From NCBI GenBank assembly GCA_032158295.1, contig CM063259.1:13425564-13489563 (forward strand): 64,000 nucleotides of DNA. The letters run 5' to 3'. Positions 22,196-32,792 of this stretch are shown here, one piece after another. Numbering within the stretch: position 1 is the stretch's first letter; every line of letters starts with the position of its first letter. This DNA comes from Pycnopodia helianthoides. Its lineage: Eukaryota; Echinodermata; Asteroidea; Forcipulatida; Asteriidae. Both the position numbers and the translations under genes were made by a program. The notes beneath the pieces are model-generated. The model saw only the letters and a list, made by a program, of their open reading frames with translations, ran no database searches and was not told where the DNA came from.

Positions 22196-22390
22196 GTGCA
22201 AGCCAATGGCTGTAGCCATAGCCGATGGCTATAGCCGATGGCCATAGCTGATGGCCAAAGCCGATGGCCAAAGCCAATGGCCATAGCTGATGGCCATAGC
22301 CGATGGCCATAGCTGATGGCCATAGCCAATGGCCAAAGCCGATGGACATAGCTGATGGCCATAGCCGATGGCCATAGCCGATAGCCGATG
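22196..22390 (+). repeat. 12-bp tandem repeat
   Basis: About 15 units of GATGGCCATAGC with variants (GATGGCCAAAGC, AATGGCCATAGC). Because 12 is divisible by three all frames stay open, which gives the (WPSAMAIGYGH)-type shadow frames on the minus strand. Confidence 0.9.
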
Positions 22391-22437
22391 TAAGTTGATT
22401 CGAACACGGCCTAAGTCACTGGAAAGTGAAGGAAGAC

Positions 22438-22760
22438 CTGGGCTCGAAAGTAACACTGGACTGCAGGCCCTAGGCCAGTGATTGTAGTGCTGGGCCAGTA
22501 AACACACGACGGGACAAGCCCGGTGGTCTTTTTCGGTGGAATAAAACACCTCAGTGTGTGATGTCTTAAACGTAAAAATGTTGACTAGGAATCTGTTTTA
22601 GTTCTGTTGAATATGGAGTAAATACACACAATCATAAGAGTAAGACAAATGAGAGAGATCTTCACTTAGCGCTTGATCAACTCATTTTGATGCTGCTGGT
22701 CTTGTAAAACAAATGCTGGTCTTGTCAAGATTTTGAGCTACAAGCCCTGCAGTCTTGTGG
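22438..22760 (+). mobile_element. H-family element
   Basis: Starts GGGCTCGAAAGTAACACTGG, then TAGGCCAGTGATTGTAG and GGGACAAGCCCGGTGGTC. It ends near GCTACAAGCCCTGCAGTC, which matches the minus strand of 51415 and 61700. Confidence 0.65.
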
Positions 22761-23723
22761 ATTTCCCCCCCAAAAATTCAAGCTCTACATCTTCTGCCCG
22801 ATACTTCTTTCTTGTAAGCTTGTTTCTCAGTAAGATGTACCTCCATGAGGCGAAATATACATTTTTTTCCCCCTGGAACATTTCAAAGGATACCAAGACA
22901 TTGATTATAAGGTGCATGGAGGCAATCGGCTCCCTCGGCTCCACGAAGGTTTCAGTCTTGGGCCTGCAGAGAAACATCTCCGGCACTAATGTTTGATGTC
23001 TTGTACGTGTAATGAATCGGCAATCTATTTATAGTGAGAGTGGGGGAAAGAAAGTGTCAACATTAGCGAGAGGTTTAAAAGTTGGGTGGTGGGGATTTTT
23101 TTTATATACAATTTTAAGAAATGCTTCTACAAAAGCTATGAAGATAAAAACTATGTCAGGCAAAAAGTTACTAAGTTTGAATACTTGACAAGAAAAGTGA
23201 TATTTATCAAAAATAGAAATAAAATATGACGGAGATATGTCTAGAGGTATTTTGAAACTACTCTTTGAGTTGATCAGTGAATGCAAAGAGTGGGAACAGT
23301 TGACAATACAGCCGAACAAGGAAAGGGTAACTGGGAAAACAGAATTATTGGAACAGGCATGGAAACGGACAAGTTACAAATAGCAAAGACTGACAGACAG
23401 ACAGGTATTCAAATTCCCCTTTTTTATTTTAGGCTTTAATTCGTGAGTTGTAATTCCCCCAAAATTATATGAAAAATGAATTTTTTTGAAAAAAAGACTC
23501 TTCTAGGGTCGAAATGTGAGGCCAGTAAAAAAAAAATGGAAAATGAAAGTACACGTAGACTATTTTTAATAAGGACACTTACACATGTCTTTCATGTGAA
23601 AGTACAAACCAGCTACTTTGATGTCCTGGTTTTTCAATTTACAGCAAATCTTTTGAAGCCCTGTTTTCCAGATCTAGGTTGATACCCCAAGTCCCTCCTT
23701 GCATTTCTACAAGTAGTCGAAGC
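22761..23723. other. Intron sequence, nothing recognised
   Basis: The overlapping frames at 22733-22996 (both strands) lie partly in the tail of the H element and lack domains. The rest is AT-rich. Confidence 0.35.
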
Positions 23724-23977
23724 TTAAAGGGGGCACTTTCATCGTGATCACAGTCTGCTTGTGGCTGGACATGGAAACATGAACTCTCACCCAGTTACTA
23801 CACGCGCGCGCGTGTTGACCGTCACATCACAAACAAAAGCTTTAAACATTTTTTAAAGGGGCACCGTCATTATATTATCAGGCGCGCGTGTGTGTGCAGT
23901 AAATGGGTGAGAGTTCAGAATTTTAAATGTCTGGCCACAGCCTCGCTGTGATCACGATGACAGTGTGCCCCCTTTAA
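23724..23977 (+). mobile_element. TTAA-type inverted-repeat element with CG-rich arms
   Basis: TTAAAGGGGGCACTTTCATC at the start and CAGTGTGCCCCCTTTAA at the end, TTAA on both sides. Inner arms pair too: ATCGTGATCACAG / CTGTGATCACGAT, GAACTCTCACCCA / TGGGTGAGAGTTC, and two CGCGCG tracts near 23803 and 23882. 254 bp, single copy here, non-coding. Confidence 0.8.
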
Positions 23978-24324
23978 CGCCCGTTTGATAATGTCTTCTT
24001 TCTGCGGTTCGTACGTATCGCTTCTAAACAAACTCGGCTGTGGTCTTCAGATCAACGCCGAGCTAGCAATGAGCCACAGTTGACCCAGTAGCAATCTCCA
24101 CTCTCATTATGCTATCGCTAGATCCGTATTCAAGGGCCGTACAAATTACCAGACGCAGTGATGTGAAGTAACACATGGTTTGATTAGAGGGAAGGGGTGT
24201 GATTGAGAAAGAGGGGGGGGGGGAGCCGAGAAAAAAAACAAAAACGAAATATAGGAAAAGGAATCCTCTTTGTCTGAAGCAGGCCTGATGTACTTTATTC
24301 TCGTCATAAAGAACACGACCGTAT

Positions 24325-24450
24325 TTTTGACCGTGCGAGGGCGCTGTTAACAGCAAATTTTCTTTTATTGTATAATTATAAATAATTAGAAATATTAACA
24401 ATGAGAAAACCAATAGTTTCACCTGTTTCTCATCACGTAAGTTTGGTCCA
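24325..24450 (+). repeat. L-family repeat copy
   Basis: Shares GAGGGCGCT..AACAGCAAATTT and CTCATCACGTA with the segment at 24880-25100. Confidence 0.45.
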
Positions 24451-24630
24451 CACACCCCTTTATTCGGTCAAAAATACCGCAAATTTATCACAAATGAAGA
24501 AAAAAAAAAATACCCCCCCAAAACAACCTTTGTGGAGAGGTTTGAACACCATAGGGCTGTCTGTCATTCATGTATTACAAGTCGAAACCTCTCAAGACAG
24601 TGAGAAAAAAGAAGAGCTTCCGAATAACAC

Positions 24631-24860
24631 TTAATTGACTTCGCTCGTCCCCAGCGCCTTGCCTTAAAACCAAAGGCGCTGGGATGGGCAAACGTACAGT
24701 ATTAAGCACGCTCATTGGTTAATATTCAGTCCCATCATGCATCACACTCTCACTACAAGCACTGCACGCATGACGTACTTCCTGAACAAGAATCTGTGCA
24801 AGCTGATTAGCCCATCCCAGCGGTCCTGGATAGGCCGCTGGGGCCGAGCGAATTAATTGA
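24631..24860 (+). mobile_element. Inverted-repeat element, ~230 bp
   Basis: TTAATTGACTTCGCTCG..CCAGCG at the left is matched in reverse by CGCTGGGGCCGAGCGAATTA at the right, with an inner hairpin GTCCCCAGCGCCTT / AAAGGCGCTGGGATG. Confidence 0.7.
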
Positions 24861-24879
24861 CCGGACATTTTGACCGCAT

Positions 24880-25100
24880 GTTTGACTGCATGAGGGCGCT
24901 TCCAACGACGGCAAATTTCCTTGCACCACAACTGCAGTTTTATCTTATTTTGACTGCCTGTATGTTGTTTTCTTGTATCAATCGCCGAATAAATAATAAT
25001 AATAATAATAATAATGATAATAACAATAAAGAAACGGTTTGTTTAACTTGTTTTGAATCACGTAGATTTTGTCCAGATGCGCCCTCACGCGGTAGTTTCG
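24880..25100 (+). mobile_element. L-family element with ATA microsatellite
   Basis: Left ATGAGGGCGCTTCC and right GCGCCCTCACGC are inverted, and the middle carries an (AAT) run at 24990-25030. Related to 24325-24450. Confidence 0.55.
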
Positions 25101-25346
25101 GGCCTATAAGATTTACAAAGTGTTTCTCATCATCACTTATCATCGATATCACGGATGATGTTTGAATTGTCTTCACTTAAAAAAAAAAATGCCATTTCGT
25201 AGTTTCCAGGAAAGTGTCTGCTTTTAGCTCGGGGGTGTCACAGATCGTGAAATCTTGAACGAAATTTGGACGCGTCATGGGCTTGAGTGCATTTAATCTC
25301 AGCATACCCGGTTCAAAGATACAACTTGCGCTAATGTGTTGTGTAC

Positions 25347-25845
25347 TTAAAGGTAGGGTCTTGGATTGGTAAAATACTTAAAAAGAAAAAAAAAAAAAAT
25401 TACCATCAAAACTTACTTTGGGAGTAGCTTTGCAGCTGTTGATAGTATATAACTCTTTTGAGAAAGGATTTCTTTCGAAGTAATATGGTTTGGATAATTT
25501 TCTTTCTTAAAAAAAAAAAAAAAAAAAAATGAATCTGAGAAACGATTCATGCATAAATAAGTCAGATTTTTGTTGGTTGGTATCTGCAGCCAGAGATGCG
25601 GCTGGTACCTGCTGTCACCTCGCTAAACGTGGAAAAGATTCCACATTCTTGCAAGAAATACCGTAACAGTCTTTTGCCGTTTTTCTCAGCAAGTAGACAC
25701 TGTATTCAACTGAAACTTTCAGCTGAGAATTTTGTTGTGATCTCTCTTTCTAATGTTGCCTATACATCAGCATTACCAATCTGTGACTGAACCTTTAGAA
25801 GGAAAAACACCTGCAGGTGCTTTTTTTTTTAATTTGGAAGATTGA
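25347..25845 (+). mobile_element. TTAA-type MITE, E/D-like, with poly-A expansions
   Basis: Starts TTAAAGGTAGGGTCTTGG. It contains GCTGTTGATAGTATATAAC and GAGAAAGGATTTCTTTCG, and long poly-A runs at 25386-25400 and 25510-25528. A D-family copy begins at its 3' end. Confidence 0.6.
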
Positions 25846-26226
25846 TGGCACTGGACACTATTGGTAATTACTCAAAATAATTGTTAGCATAAAAACTTAC
25901 TTGGTAACGAGCAATGGAGAGCTGTTGATAGTATAAAACATTGTGAGAAACGGCTCCCTCTGAAGTAACGTAGTTTTTGAGAAAGAAGTAAATATTTGAA
26001 TTGATTTTGAGACCTCACGCGTGAGGTCTCGAAATCAAGCATCTGAAAGCACACAACTTCGTGTGGCAAGAGTGTTTTTTCTTCCATTATTATCTCGCAA
26101 CTTCGACGACCAATTGAGTTCAAGTTTTCACAGGTTTGTTATTTTGTGCATATGTTGAGATACACCAAGTGAGAAGACTGGTCTTTGACAATTACAAAAT
26201 GTACCAAAGGTGTCCAGTGTCTTTAA
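25842..26226 (+). mobile_element. TTAA-type MITE, D family
   Basis: Close relative of 18700-19083; the left end is TTGATGGCACTGGACACTA and the right GGTGTCCAGTGTCTTTAA. The central palindrome (26001-26038) has one mismatch. Confidence 0.9.
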
Positions 26227-26859
26227 CGGCCAACCCTTAGTTTCAAAACAAACCCCCACCATACACAGAGCTGCCAACTCTCCCTTATTTTTTCAGAAAG
26301 TTCCCCTGAAAATAAACCACTCTTTCCATGTTCTGATGAGCAAATTTGAAAATCTCTCCGATTGTGAAATCTTTTTTTCTTCCCCCTATTATGTTGAATG
26401 TGCTTCTAAATATCTCCGCGGTTGTTGGACAAAATTGCAAGATGCAAATGTTGGCTCACTGTCTGTCACGGCTCAGTGAACGATGCTGCAATGTTTGATT
26501 TGATGTCGGGGGGAGGGGGGGGGGGGTGGGGTTCGTCCCATTCAGATACACGCTTCGTTTGATTGCGGCGATCAAAAAAAAAACAACAGGGTTGGGGTAG
26601 TCTTCAAAATTCAATTCAATACATTTCAGCCCAATGTAACATTTTATTCATGCTTCATGCAAATAGTGCAATATCTTAAAGGGAACAATATTACTGTGGA
26701 GGCAAACTCAACAGTACAACAAACAGAATGAACACTAAGCGCTATGCTACTCAATAAATAAAACACAGACAAGAGCTGCAATTGAATATTTGTATGCTGA
26801 AGTGAAATCTAATGCTGTATTTTATCAACTTTTAACCCTAACCATGCTAAATGCAACAA
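26227..26859. other. Intron sequence, nothing recognised
   Basis: Holds poly-G at 26506-26526 and AT-rich sequence. The text at 26290-26460 partly resembles 44940-45095 (AGAAAGTTCCCCTGAAAAT / AGAAACTTCCCTGAAAATC; GATGCAAATGTTGGC), an unassigned dispersed repeat in opposite contexts. Confidence 0.4.
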
Positions 26860-27215
26860 TATGCACCAAATGGTAATAGTTGTTGTAATCTGTTGCATTT
26901 GGCAGTCAACTAAGATGTCATTCTTTGACTGAATTTGTTGCATTTAACAGTCAAGTGACTTCATATTGGCGTGGCTTTTTGTTGTGTTTGGCAGTCAACT
27001 CAAATTCGTACCTCGATGGGATTTGTTGCATTTAGCCAAGTCAGCACTACACTTATGTGCATACTGTTGCATTTAGCAGGGCAAACACACTTGCTCAGTC
27101 CTCAGTCCTAACACAAGTTAACGTGCCTGCACAATGCAACAAAATCCCTTGTTGCATTTGGGTTGCATTCGGCATGGTTCTCATTTCAACTGTGTTGCAT
27201 TCTGTTGTATTTGGC
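26860..27215 (+). repeat. Diverged tandem repeat around TTGCATTTGGCAGTCAACT
   Basis: Words TGTTGCATTTGGCAGTCAACT-like recur at about 26892, 26935, 26984, 27025, 27063 and 27195 with uneven spacing, which suggests an old decayed array next to a satellite fragment. Confidence 0.55.
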
Positions 27216-27219
27216 AGGG

Positions 27220-27470
27220 TATGTAGAGAGACCCTAATGGGGGTCCAAAGGAAACCCTCCTACTGTCAGTGAATCTTGGCAACATTTTCCAGTGAGTTGA
27301 CCAACCATTTGAAACCATGCGACTGCCAAGGTTGTGTACGGTGGCACAACTGTGCACAGAACTAACTGTGTACTGTGTACATGCATTCCCTCATGGTATC
27401 ATAGTTTGTCTATCATTCAAAACCACAGTGAATGGTATTGAATGGTCAGACAGCAAGTGGGTTCTAAAGG
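27220..27470 (+). repeat. Satellite fragment related to the array at 17320
   Basis: TGAGTTGACCAACCATTTG at 27291 matches CAGTTGACCAACCTTTTGG at 17334. GTTTGTCTATCATTCAAAAC and GGTATTGAATGGTCAGACAG match units at 17845-17900. The short flank before the array is thus shared by both loci. Confidence 0.65.
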
Positions 27471-27484
27471 AGTTAAGGCGGAAT

Positions 27485-27720
27485 TTTTTCTCTAGTGGAT
27501 TGTTACGGGTGCAAACTTAAAAAATCTGTGACCTTTCATATCTACTCCTGAAGACCATCAGAGCATACTGATTGAAACGTTGAGTCGTTAACCACCGGTT
27601 CTTTTCAGAACCAACACTACTCAAAAGAGATTTTAACATGGTGTCACTGCAAACCTCTCTCAGTTATACTTCCACCATGCAAAGCTTTAAATCCTACATA
27701 TTGAAACTTGTCAATTTTGA
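27485..27720 (+). mobile_element. Probable Penelope-like element 3' fragment with ribozyme-like motif
   Basis: Contains CTGAAGA (27548-27554), a stem CATCAG / CTGATT-like, then GAAAC (27574-27578), the order of the hammerhead core; then GGTTCT TTTC AGAACC, a perfect hairpin (27597-27612), then ACATGGTGTCACTGCAAACC. The last block recurs at 52530 and, reversed, 55360. From memory such blocks sit at the ends of Penelope-like retroelements in marine invertebrates; no search was possible. Confidence 0.45.
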
Positions 27721-28059
27721 TTTTGTTGTTGTTGTTGTTTTTCGTTGGGGGGGGGGGGGCTCGTGACCAACCCTGTATTTTGTCTTTAAGCGTAATATTA
27801 TGAGTTTGTGGACCCTGGGTAATGTATTCAGTGGTTGGTCGGTGTGATTGCCTCGTAGTGCGCGATAAATCAATGCTCTGGAATAAAGTACTAGCAATTG
27901 TGGGGATCTAGAAGGCTCGGGGCCATTCCTGCATGAATCACTTAGCAGTAAAATGAGCATGACGATATCCCTCCAGATACAAAGCGTGTTATCCAAACAC
28001 CTCGCACCGTTTGCCGTCGACAAATTAAACATGTTTTAAATGGTTGTGGGTACATTTAC

Positions 28060-28300
28060 GCGGGCGTGTGATTTCTCCAGATTTTTATCCCCTGATTTCG
28101 GGATTTTCTCGGAATCTCCTGGAGTCTTAAAAAATAAATAGATAAATAAAGCAGAAGAATAGTCACCAGAGGGAGATGGAGATAGTCCACATTATGTCCG
28201 AACCTGTAGTTTTGTATTTGTGGTTGTGTACATAGTCTGTTAACATCCTGAACCTTCTCATCTGGGAGGTTCCAGGTCTAGAATAAGGCCTAAAAAAGGC
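28060..28300 (+). mobile_element. F-family repeat copy
   Basis: Most complete copy: TTTCTCCAGATTTTTATCCC, GATTTCGGGATTTTCTCGG, GTCACCAGAGGGAGA, GTCCACATTATGTCCGAACC, GGAGGTTCCAGGTCTAGAA. Confidence 0.65.
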
Positions 28301-28740
28301 CTTTTTTTTTGATTGCCCTTTCACCCAATTTTTTTCTTGGGTCGGTCGGTCGATTTTAAAATTGTTTTTTTCTCTTCCTTTTTTGAGAAGAATGCCCAAA
28401 ACGAAGTAGATATGTTTGCACTTTGAAATATAAACGATGCATGGCTAAAAATATGTGTCTGTCATCTATATTTCAAACAAAGGGCAACCGTATTTACCAT
28501 TTTGTAAGCATAAATATTCATGAAATCAAAATTCTGAAGTAAAAAAGGGGGGGGGGGAAAAAAAAAAAAAAAAAAAAACGCAATCGAGATTTTGCTACTT
28601 TTACGGCTGGTTGGGAAAGGGCAATCCAACAACAACAATCCAGGAACCAAGGCCAGCAAGCTATTTTTTTTCAGGAATTTTCAAAAAATCATCAAATTTC
28701 ATTCTTGTTCACGTCAATATATACTTAGCGTTAAAAAGTT

Positions 28741-28763
28741 CATACTGCTGATCCAGCAGTATG
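28741..28763. repeat. Perfect short hairpin
   Basis: CATACTGCTG ATC CAGCAGTATG: ten paired bases and a three-base loop. Function unknown. Confidence 0.8.
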
Positions 28764-28926
28764 ATATTTGTCATCTTACTGTTTTATAAAATACAAAATG
28801 TCTGTCGAGTTGATGAAAGTGAGCTCTGATTCTGACCTCACTTGTTCACCAATTGGTAAGATTCATCTTTGCAGATGTGTTGTCAATATTGCCACGGCGC
28901 TTTTGTGTTGTGACATCACACTTTGC

Positions 28927-29214
28927 TAAGGCAAAATATGAAGAAAAAAAAACAAGTTTAGCGTCCTGCCATTTTGAAAAAAGGGAGGAGAAGGTTTTGT
29001 TTTTGTTTTTTGAAATGGCCGCCCGATACATTTTTCAAGAAAACCGGCCCGGCTATTTTTCAAGATGGTTGCCAGCTTTTTTCGGTGTGCTAAAGACAAA
29101 AAATACAGTCTAGTTTATTTAAAAATTTATCCTTAAAAAAAAAAAGGAGGTGGTCTCTGAAACGGAAGCAGGCGGGGACCCTAAACATGCTTTTTATTTA
29201 TTTATTTGGCCTAA
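28927..29214 (+). mobile_element. J-family terminal-inverted-repeat element
   Basis: Left TAAGGC..AACAAGTTTAGCGTCC is matched in reverse by GGACCCTAAACATGCTTTTT..GGCCTAA. Copy two, longer, lies at 32793-33323. It appears to interrupt a relative of the 9105-9545 repeat. Confidence 0.7.
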
Positions 29215-29768
29215 GTGGTTCTATTAGTTATGCAAGGGGTCAACATTTGATGAAAAAATGAGGAGTCTGAAAGATGCACCCTTGAAAAAATTTCTAAAAT
29301 CCCGACCCACCTCCTCATTTCCATCGTGGCCAAAAAAATAAATAAATGTAATTTCATTTTAACCGAAACGTGAAAGTTATGCCGCACATGTCATTGCACT
29401 TCTTCCCCTGGCGTTGTCAATGGTTATCACCGACAATAACTTCCAACACCATCCACAGCGACGAGCTGGTTTATTTTTTTTATTGCTGTGTCATTTTATC
29501 AGCTTAATTGACTTTGGTCAGATTAATTTTCAATCTTTTGAGTTTGCTCAGTGGAGCGTGGATCGATGTTATTACACTTTTTTTTTGAAACTGAAATTTG
29601 CGTCTGAGTTCTGGTGACATCTGATATTAACCATAATCATAATCGTAACAATTGGCAGACATTTTTTATTTTTTTTTTTTAAAAGGCAGTACACCATGTC
29701 GCCTTGTTTGCAAAAGCAGTGGCCTTGCACACTTCAGGGCTTTTTCTGGCAGGCAATATATATTAACT
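29215..29768. other. Intron sequence, nothing recognised
   Basis: AT-rich, no family or exon recognised. Confidence 0.35.
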
Positions 29769-30105
29769 GGGCCCAATTTCATACAGCTGCTTGAGCAGAC
29801 AATTTTGCTGACCAATTTTGTGCTTGGCCAAAATTAGCAGGATACCAGTCACATATTGCACACGTGACATGGTATTTTGGCTGGTTTGAGCAAGATTTAT
29901 AACTTGTCTCATACAGGTAACTAAAACTTTGATGCTCAATAGAATTTGAACGTCAATTTATTTGTTAGGGATTATTTTTCAATGAAAAAAAACACCCCCA
30001 AAACCACTAGACAGCCAGGGCTTGTCGGTCCTGTGTTTACTTGCCTGATGCTAAGAATCACTGGCCTCGGGGGCCGTGGACCGGTGTCAATTCCGGGCCC
30101 TGTGT
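29769..30105 (+). mobile_element. A-family half element and H-family fragment
   Basis: GGGCCCAATTTCATACAGC at 29769 begins an A element that breaks off at about 29885. At 30010-30105 the reverse of the H end is seen (CACTGGCCTCGGGGGCC, CAATTCCGGGCCCTG). Confidence 0.55.
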
Positions 30106-30683
30106 ACAAGTAACAGTAGGTCAGCCCTGGCTGTCAATAATATATCCCTACTTTTTTTCCCCAAGGGCCAGAATATCATGCCTGTGAAATGTTGCCACCG
30201 CGGGTTTGGCTTCCAGTTCCACACATGACAGCTTGCTGGATACAAAGAACGATGTCAACAGAACCAGATTATCTGTACCATTGATCATTTTTTTTAATTT
30301 TAAAGATAGATTTAGACAGCAACAAAGACGAGAAGGACTATACAGTCTTACTAATTGACCCCACCTTACTGATTGAGTCCAATGTAGTCATCACTCATGT
30401 TTAATTCCAATTGATTGGGGGCCTTTCAATCCTTTTAGTGGTATTGTCGAGGGCCGAGGTATGTTTTCGGAGGGAGACTTATTGTTTTGGCGTAGACAGA
30501 GTGTAATTGGATTGTGCTTTTAAGCTGTCATGTTGAATGGACTGGTATTGATTTATATGTTGCGTTGACTGTGTTTCATTTATTTAGGACAAAGGGAGGG
30601 AGAATGTTGTTAACACGAGGAATTGATTGGACACTCGGGATAGTCATAGAAGGTTTTTAAAACTTCTGACTCGATCGTCTAAA
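30106..30683. other. Intron sequence, nothing recognised
   Basis: Apart from a short dispersed block at 30110-30185 (TAGGTCAGCCCTGG, CCAAGGGCCAGAATATC; also near 46100 and 47370) no family is recognised. Confidence 0.4.
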
Positions 30684-31816
30684 ATCAAACGATTATGTGT
30701 TTATATAGGATCCCTACTGCTCAATCCTTCAAAATCAACCATATGAATTTATGTCGGATCCCTACTGCATCAATCCTCCAAAATCAACCATAGAGTTTAT
30801 GTAGGATCCCTACTGCATCAATCCTCCAAAATCAACCAATATGATTTATGTAGGATCCCTACTGCTCAATCCTCCAAAATCAACCAATATGAGTTTATGT
30901 AGGATCCCTACTGCCTCAATCCTTCAAAATCAACCCATAGGAGTTTAAGTCGGATCCCTACTGCCTCAATCCTCCAAAATCAACCATATGATTTATGTAG
31001 GATCCCTACTGCCTCAATCCTTCCAAAATCAACCAATATGAGTTTATGTAGGATCCCTACTGCATCAATCCTCCAAAATCAACCAATATGAGTTTATGTA
31101 GGATCCCTACTGCCTCAATCCTCCAAAATCAACCAATATGAGTTTATGTGGATCCCTACTGCCTCAATCCTTCAAAATCAACCAATATGAGTTTATGTAG
31201 GATCCCTACTGCCTCAATCCTTCAAAATCAACCAATATGAGTTTATGTAGGATCCCTACTGCATCAATCCTTCAAAATCAACCAATATGAGTTTATGTAG
31301 GTCCCTACTGCCTCAATCCTCCAAAATCAACCAATATGAGTTTATGTAGGATCCCTACTGCCTCAATCCTCCAAAATCAACCAATATGAGTTTATGTAGG
31401 ATCCCTACTGCCTCAATCCTTCAAAATCAACCAATATGAGTTTATGTCGGATCCCTACTGCCTCAATCCTCCAAAATCAACCAATATGAGTTTATGTAAG
31501 GCATCCCTACTGCCATCAATGAGCCTCTTCAAAATCAACCAATATGAGTTTATGTAGGATCCCTACTGCCTCAATCCTTCAAAATCAACCATATGAATTT
31601 ATGTCGGATCCCTACTGCTCAATCCTTCAAAATCAACCAATATGAGTTTATGTAGGATCCCTACTGCCTCAATCCTTCAAAATCAACCAATATGAGTTTA
31701 GTCGGATCCCTACTGCCTCAATCCTCAAAATCAACCCATATGAGTTTAAGTCGGATCCCTACTGCCTCAATCCTTTAAAATGAACCCATATGAGTTTATG
31801 TAGGATCCCTACTGCA
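30684..31816 (+). repeat. 50-bp minisatellite, 23 copies
   Basis: CCCTACTGC occurs 23 times from 30710 to 31813, 47-51 bp apart. Consensus unit blocks: AGGATCCCTACTGCCTCAAT, CCTCCAAAATCAACCAATAT, GAGTTTATGT. Central units are almost identical and edge units are more diverged (for example 31495-31540 with a small insertion), as expected for unequal exchange. Not CRISPR: there are no unique spacers. Confidence 0.97.
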
Positions 31817-32127
31817 GACTTACATGTACCAGGTATACAAGTCCTTACAATGTGCCCTCGCCCGTTGTAAACAATTGAAATCGTACCCCTTAAATGTCTG
31901 CTGCCGTCTCGTGTCCGATGGACTCCGGTTGCAATGAATGCACTTTTTTTGGTCCTATCGGGATTCGAGGATGTATTACTGCCTTGGGCCCTGATTGGTC
32001 TGATAATGGGTCAAGTGTTATGACTTTACACGTCTTGACCCATTTTAGTAAGATGTGGTTGGGAACAAGTCACTTAATGAGAATGTTTACGTACATGTAC
32101 TTTATCATTACCTGTTGTGTTTCGTTT

Positions 32128-32640
32128 AACCCTCCTACTGGATGATCATTCAATATCATCCACCGTGGTTTTGATTGAAAGATAAAACCGTGCCAGCCGG
32201 CAATATGATATCATAATAATTAATAATATTAATTTACATTGGGCCCATTACATAAAATGTACACAAGGGCATAACAAAATAATTAGACAATTGATTTAAA
32301 AAAAGCTAACAACTGGTAAAAGCAAGGAAATACCACAATCCATAAAAATGGTAACACAAGACCCTCATCATGTGATGAATGCATCCCTACACAGTACACA
32401 GTCAACCCTCCTACTATCTGACCATTTAATATCATCCACTGTGGTTTTGGATGATAGATAAACTATGTCAACCAGCAATGTGATATCATGTGGTGAATGT
32501 GTCTACACAGTACACAGTCAACCCTCCTACTGTTTAACCATTCAATATCATCCACTGTGGTTTTGAATGGTTGATAGACAATTAAAGTCAGCCTACAATA
32601 TGATACCATGTGGTGATTGCGTCTACCCAGTACACACATG
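32128..32640 (-). repeat. ~110-bp satellite units, reverse orientation
   Basis: Units at about 32128-32215, 32375-32485 and 32490-32640 with AACCCTCCTACTG, TCAATATCATCCAC(C/T)GTGG and CA(G/A)CAATGTGATATCATG are the reverse complement of the array at 17320. The first unit is separated from the others by about 150 bp of other DNA. Confidence 0.85.
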
Positions 32641-32792
32641 TACACAGTATTTTCTGTGCTCAGTTTTTGCAGCCACACACAACCCAAGTAGTTGAAAAAT
32701 ATAAAATCATCGGTCAACTCGTTGGAAAATGTCGCCAAGAGTAAGGGGAACCTATCATCACCGATGGCTGTGCCCTTTTATTTTTGCAGTCG

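Noticed and set aside
22141..22549. Three minus frames rich in W, P, A, M, G, H
   Set aside because: All translate the 12-bp repeat in its three frames.
30684..31816. CRISPR-like array of 50-bp repeats
   Set aside because: The units are contiguous with no unique spacers, and the genome context is animal.
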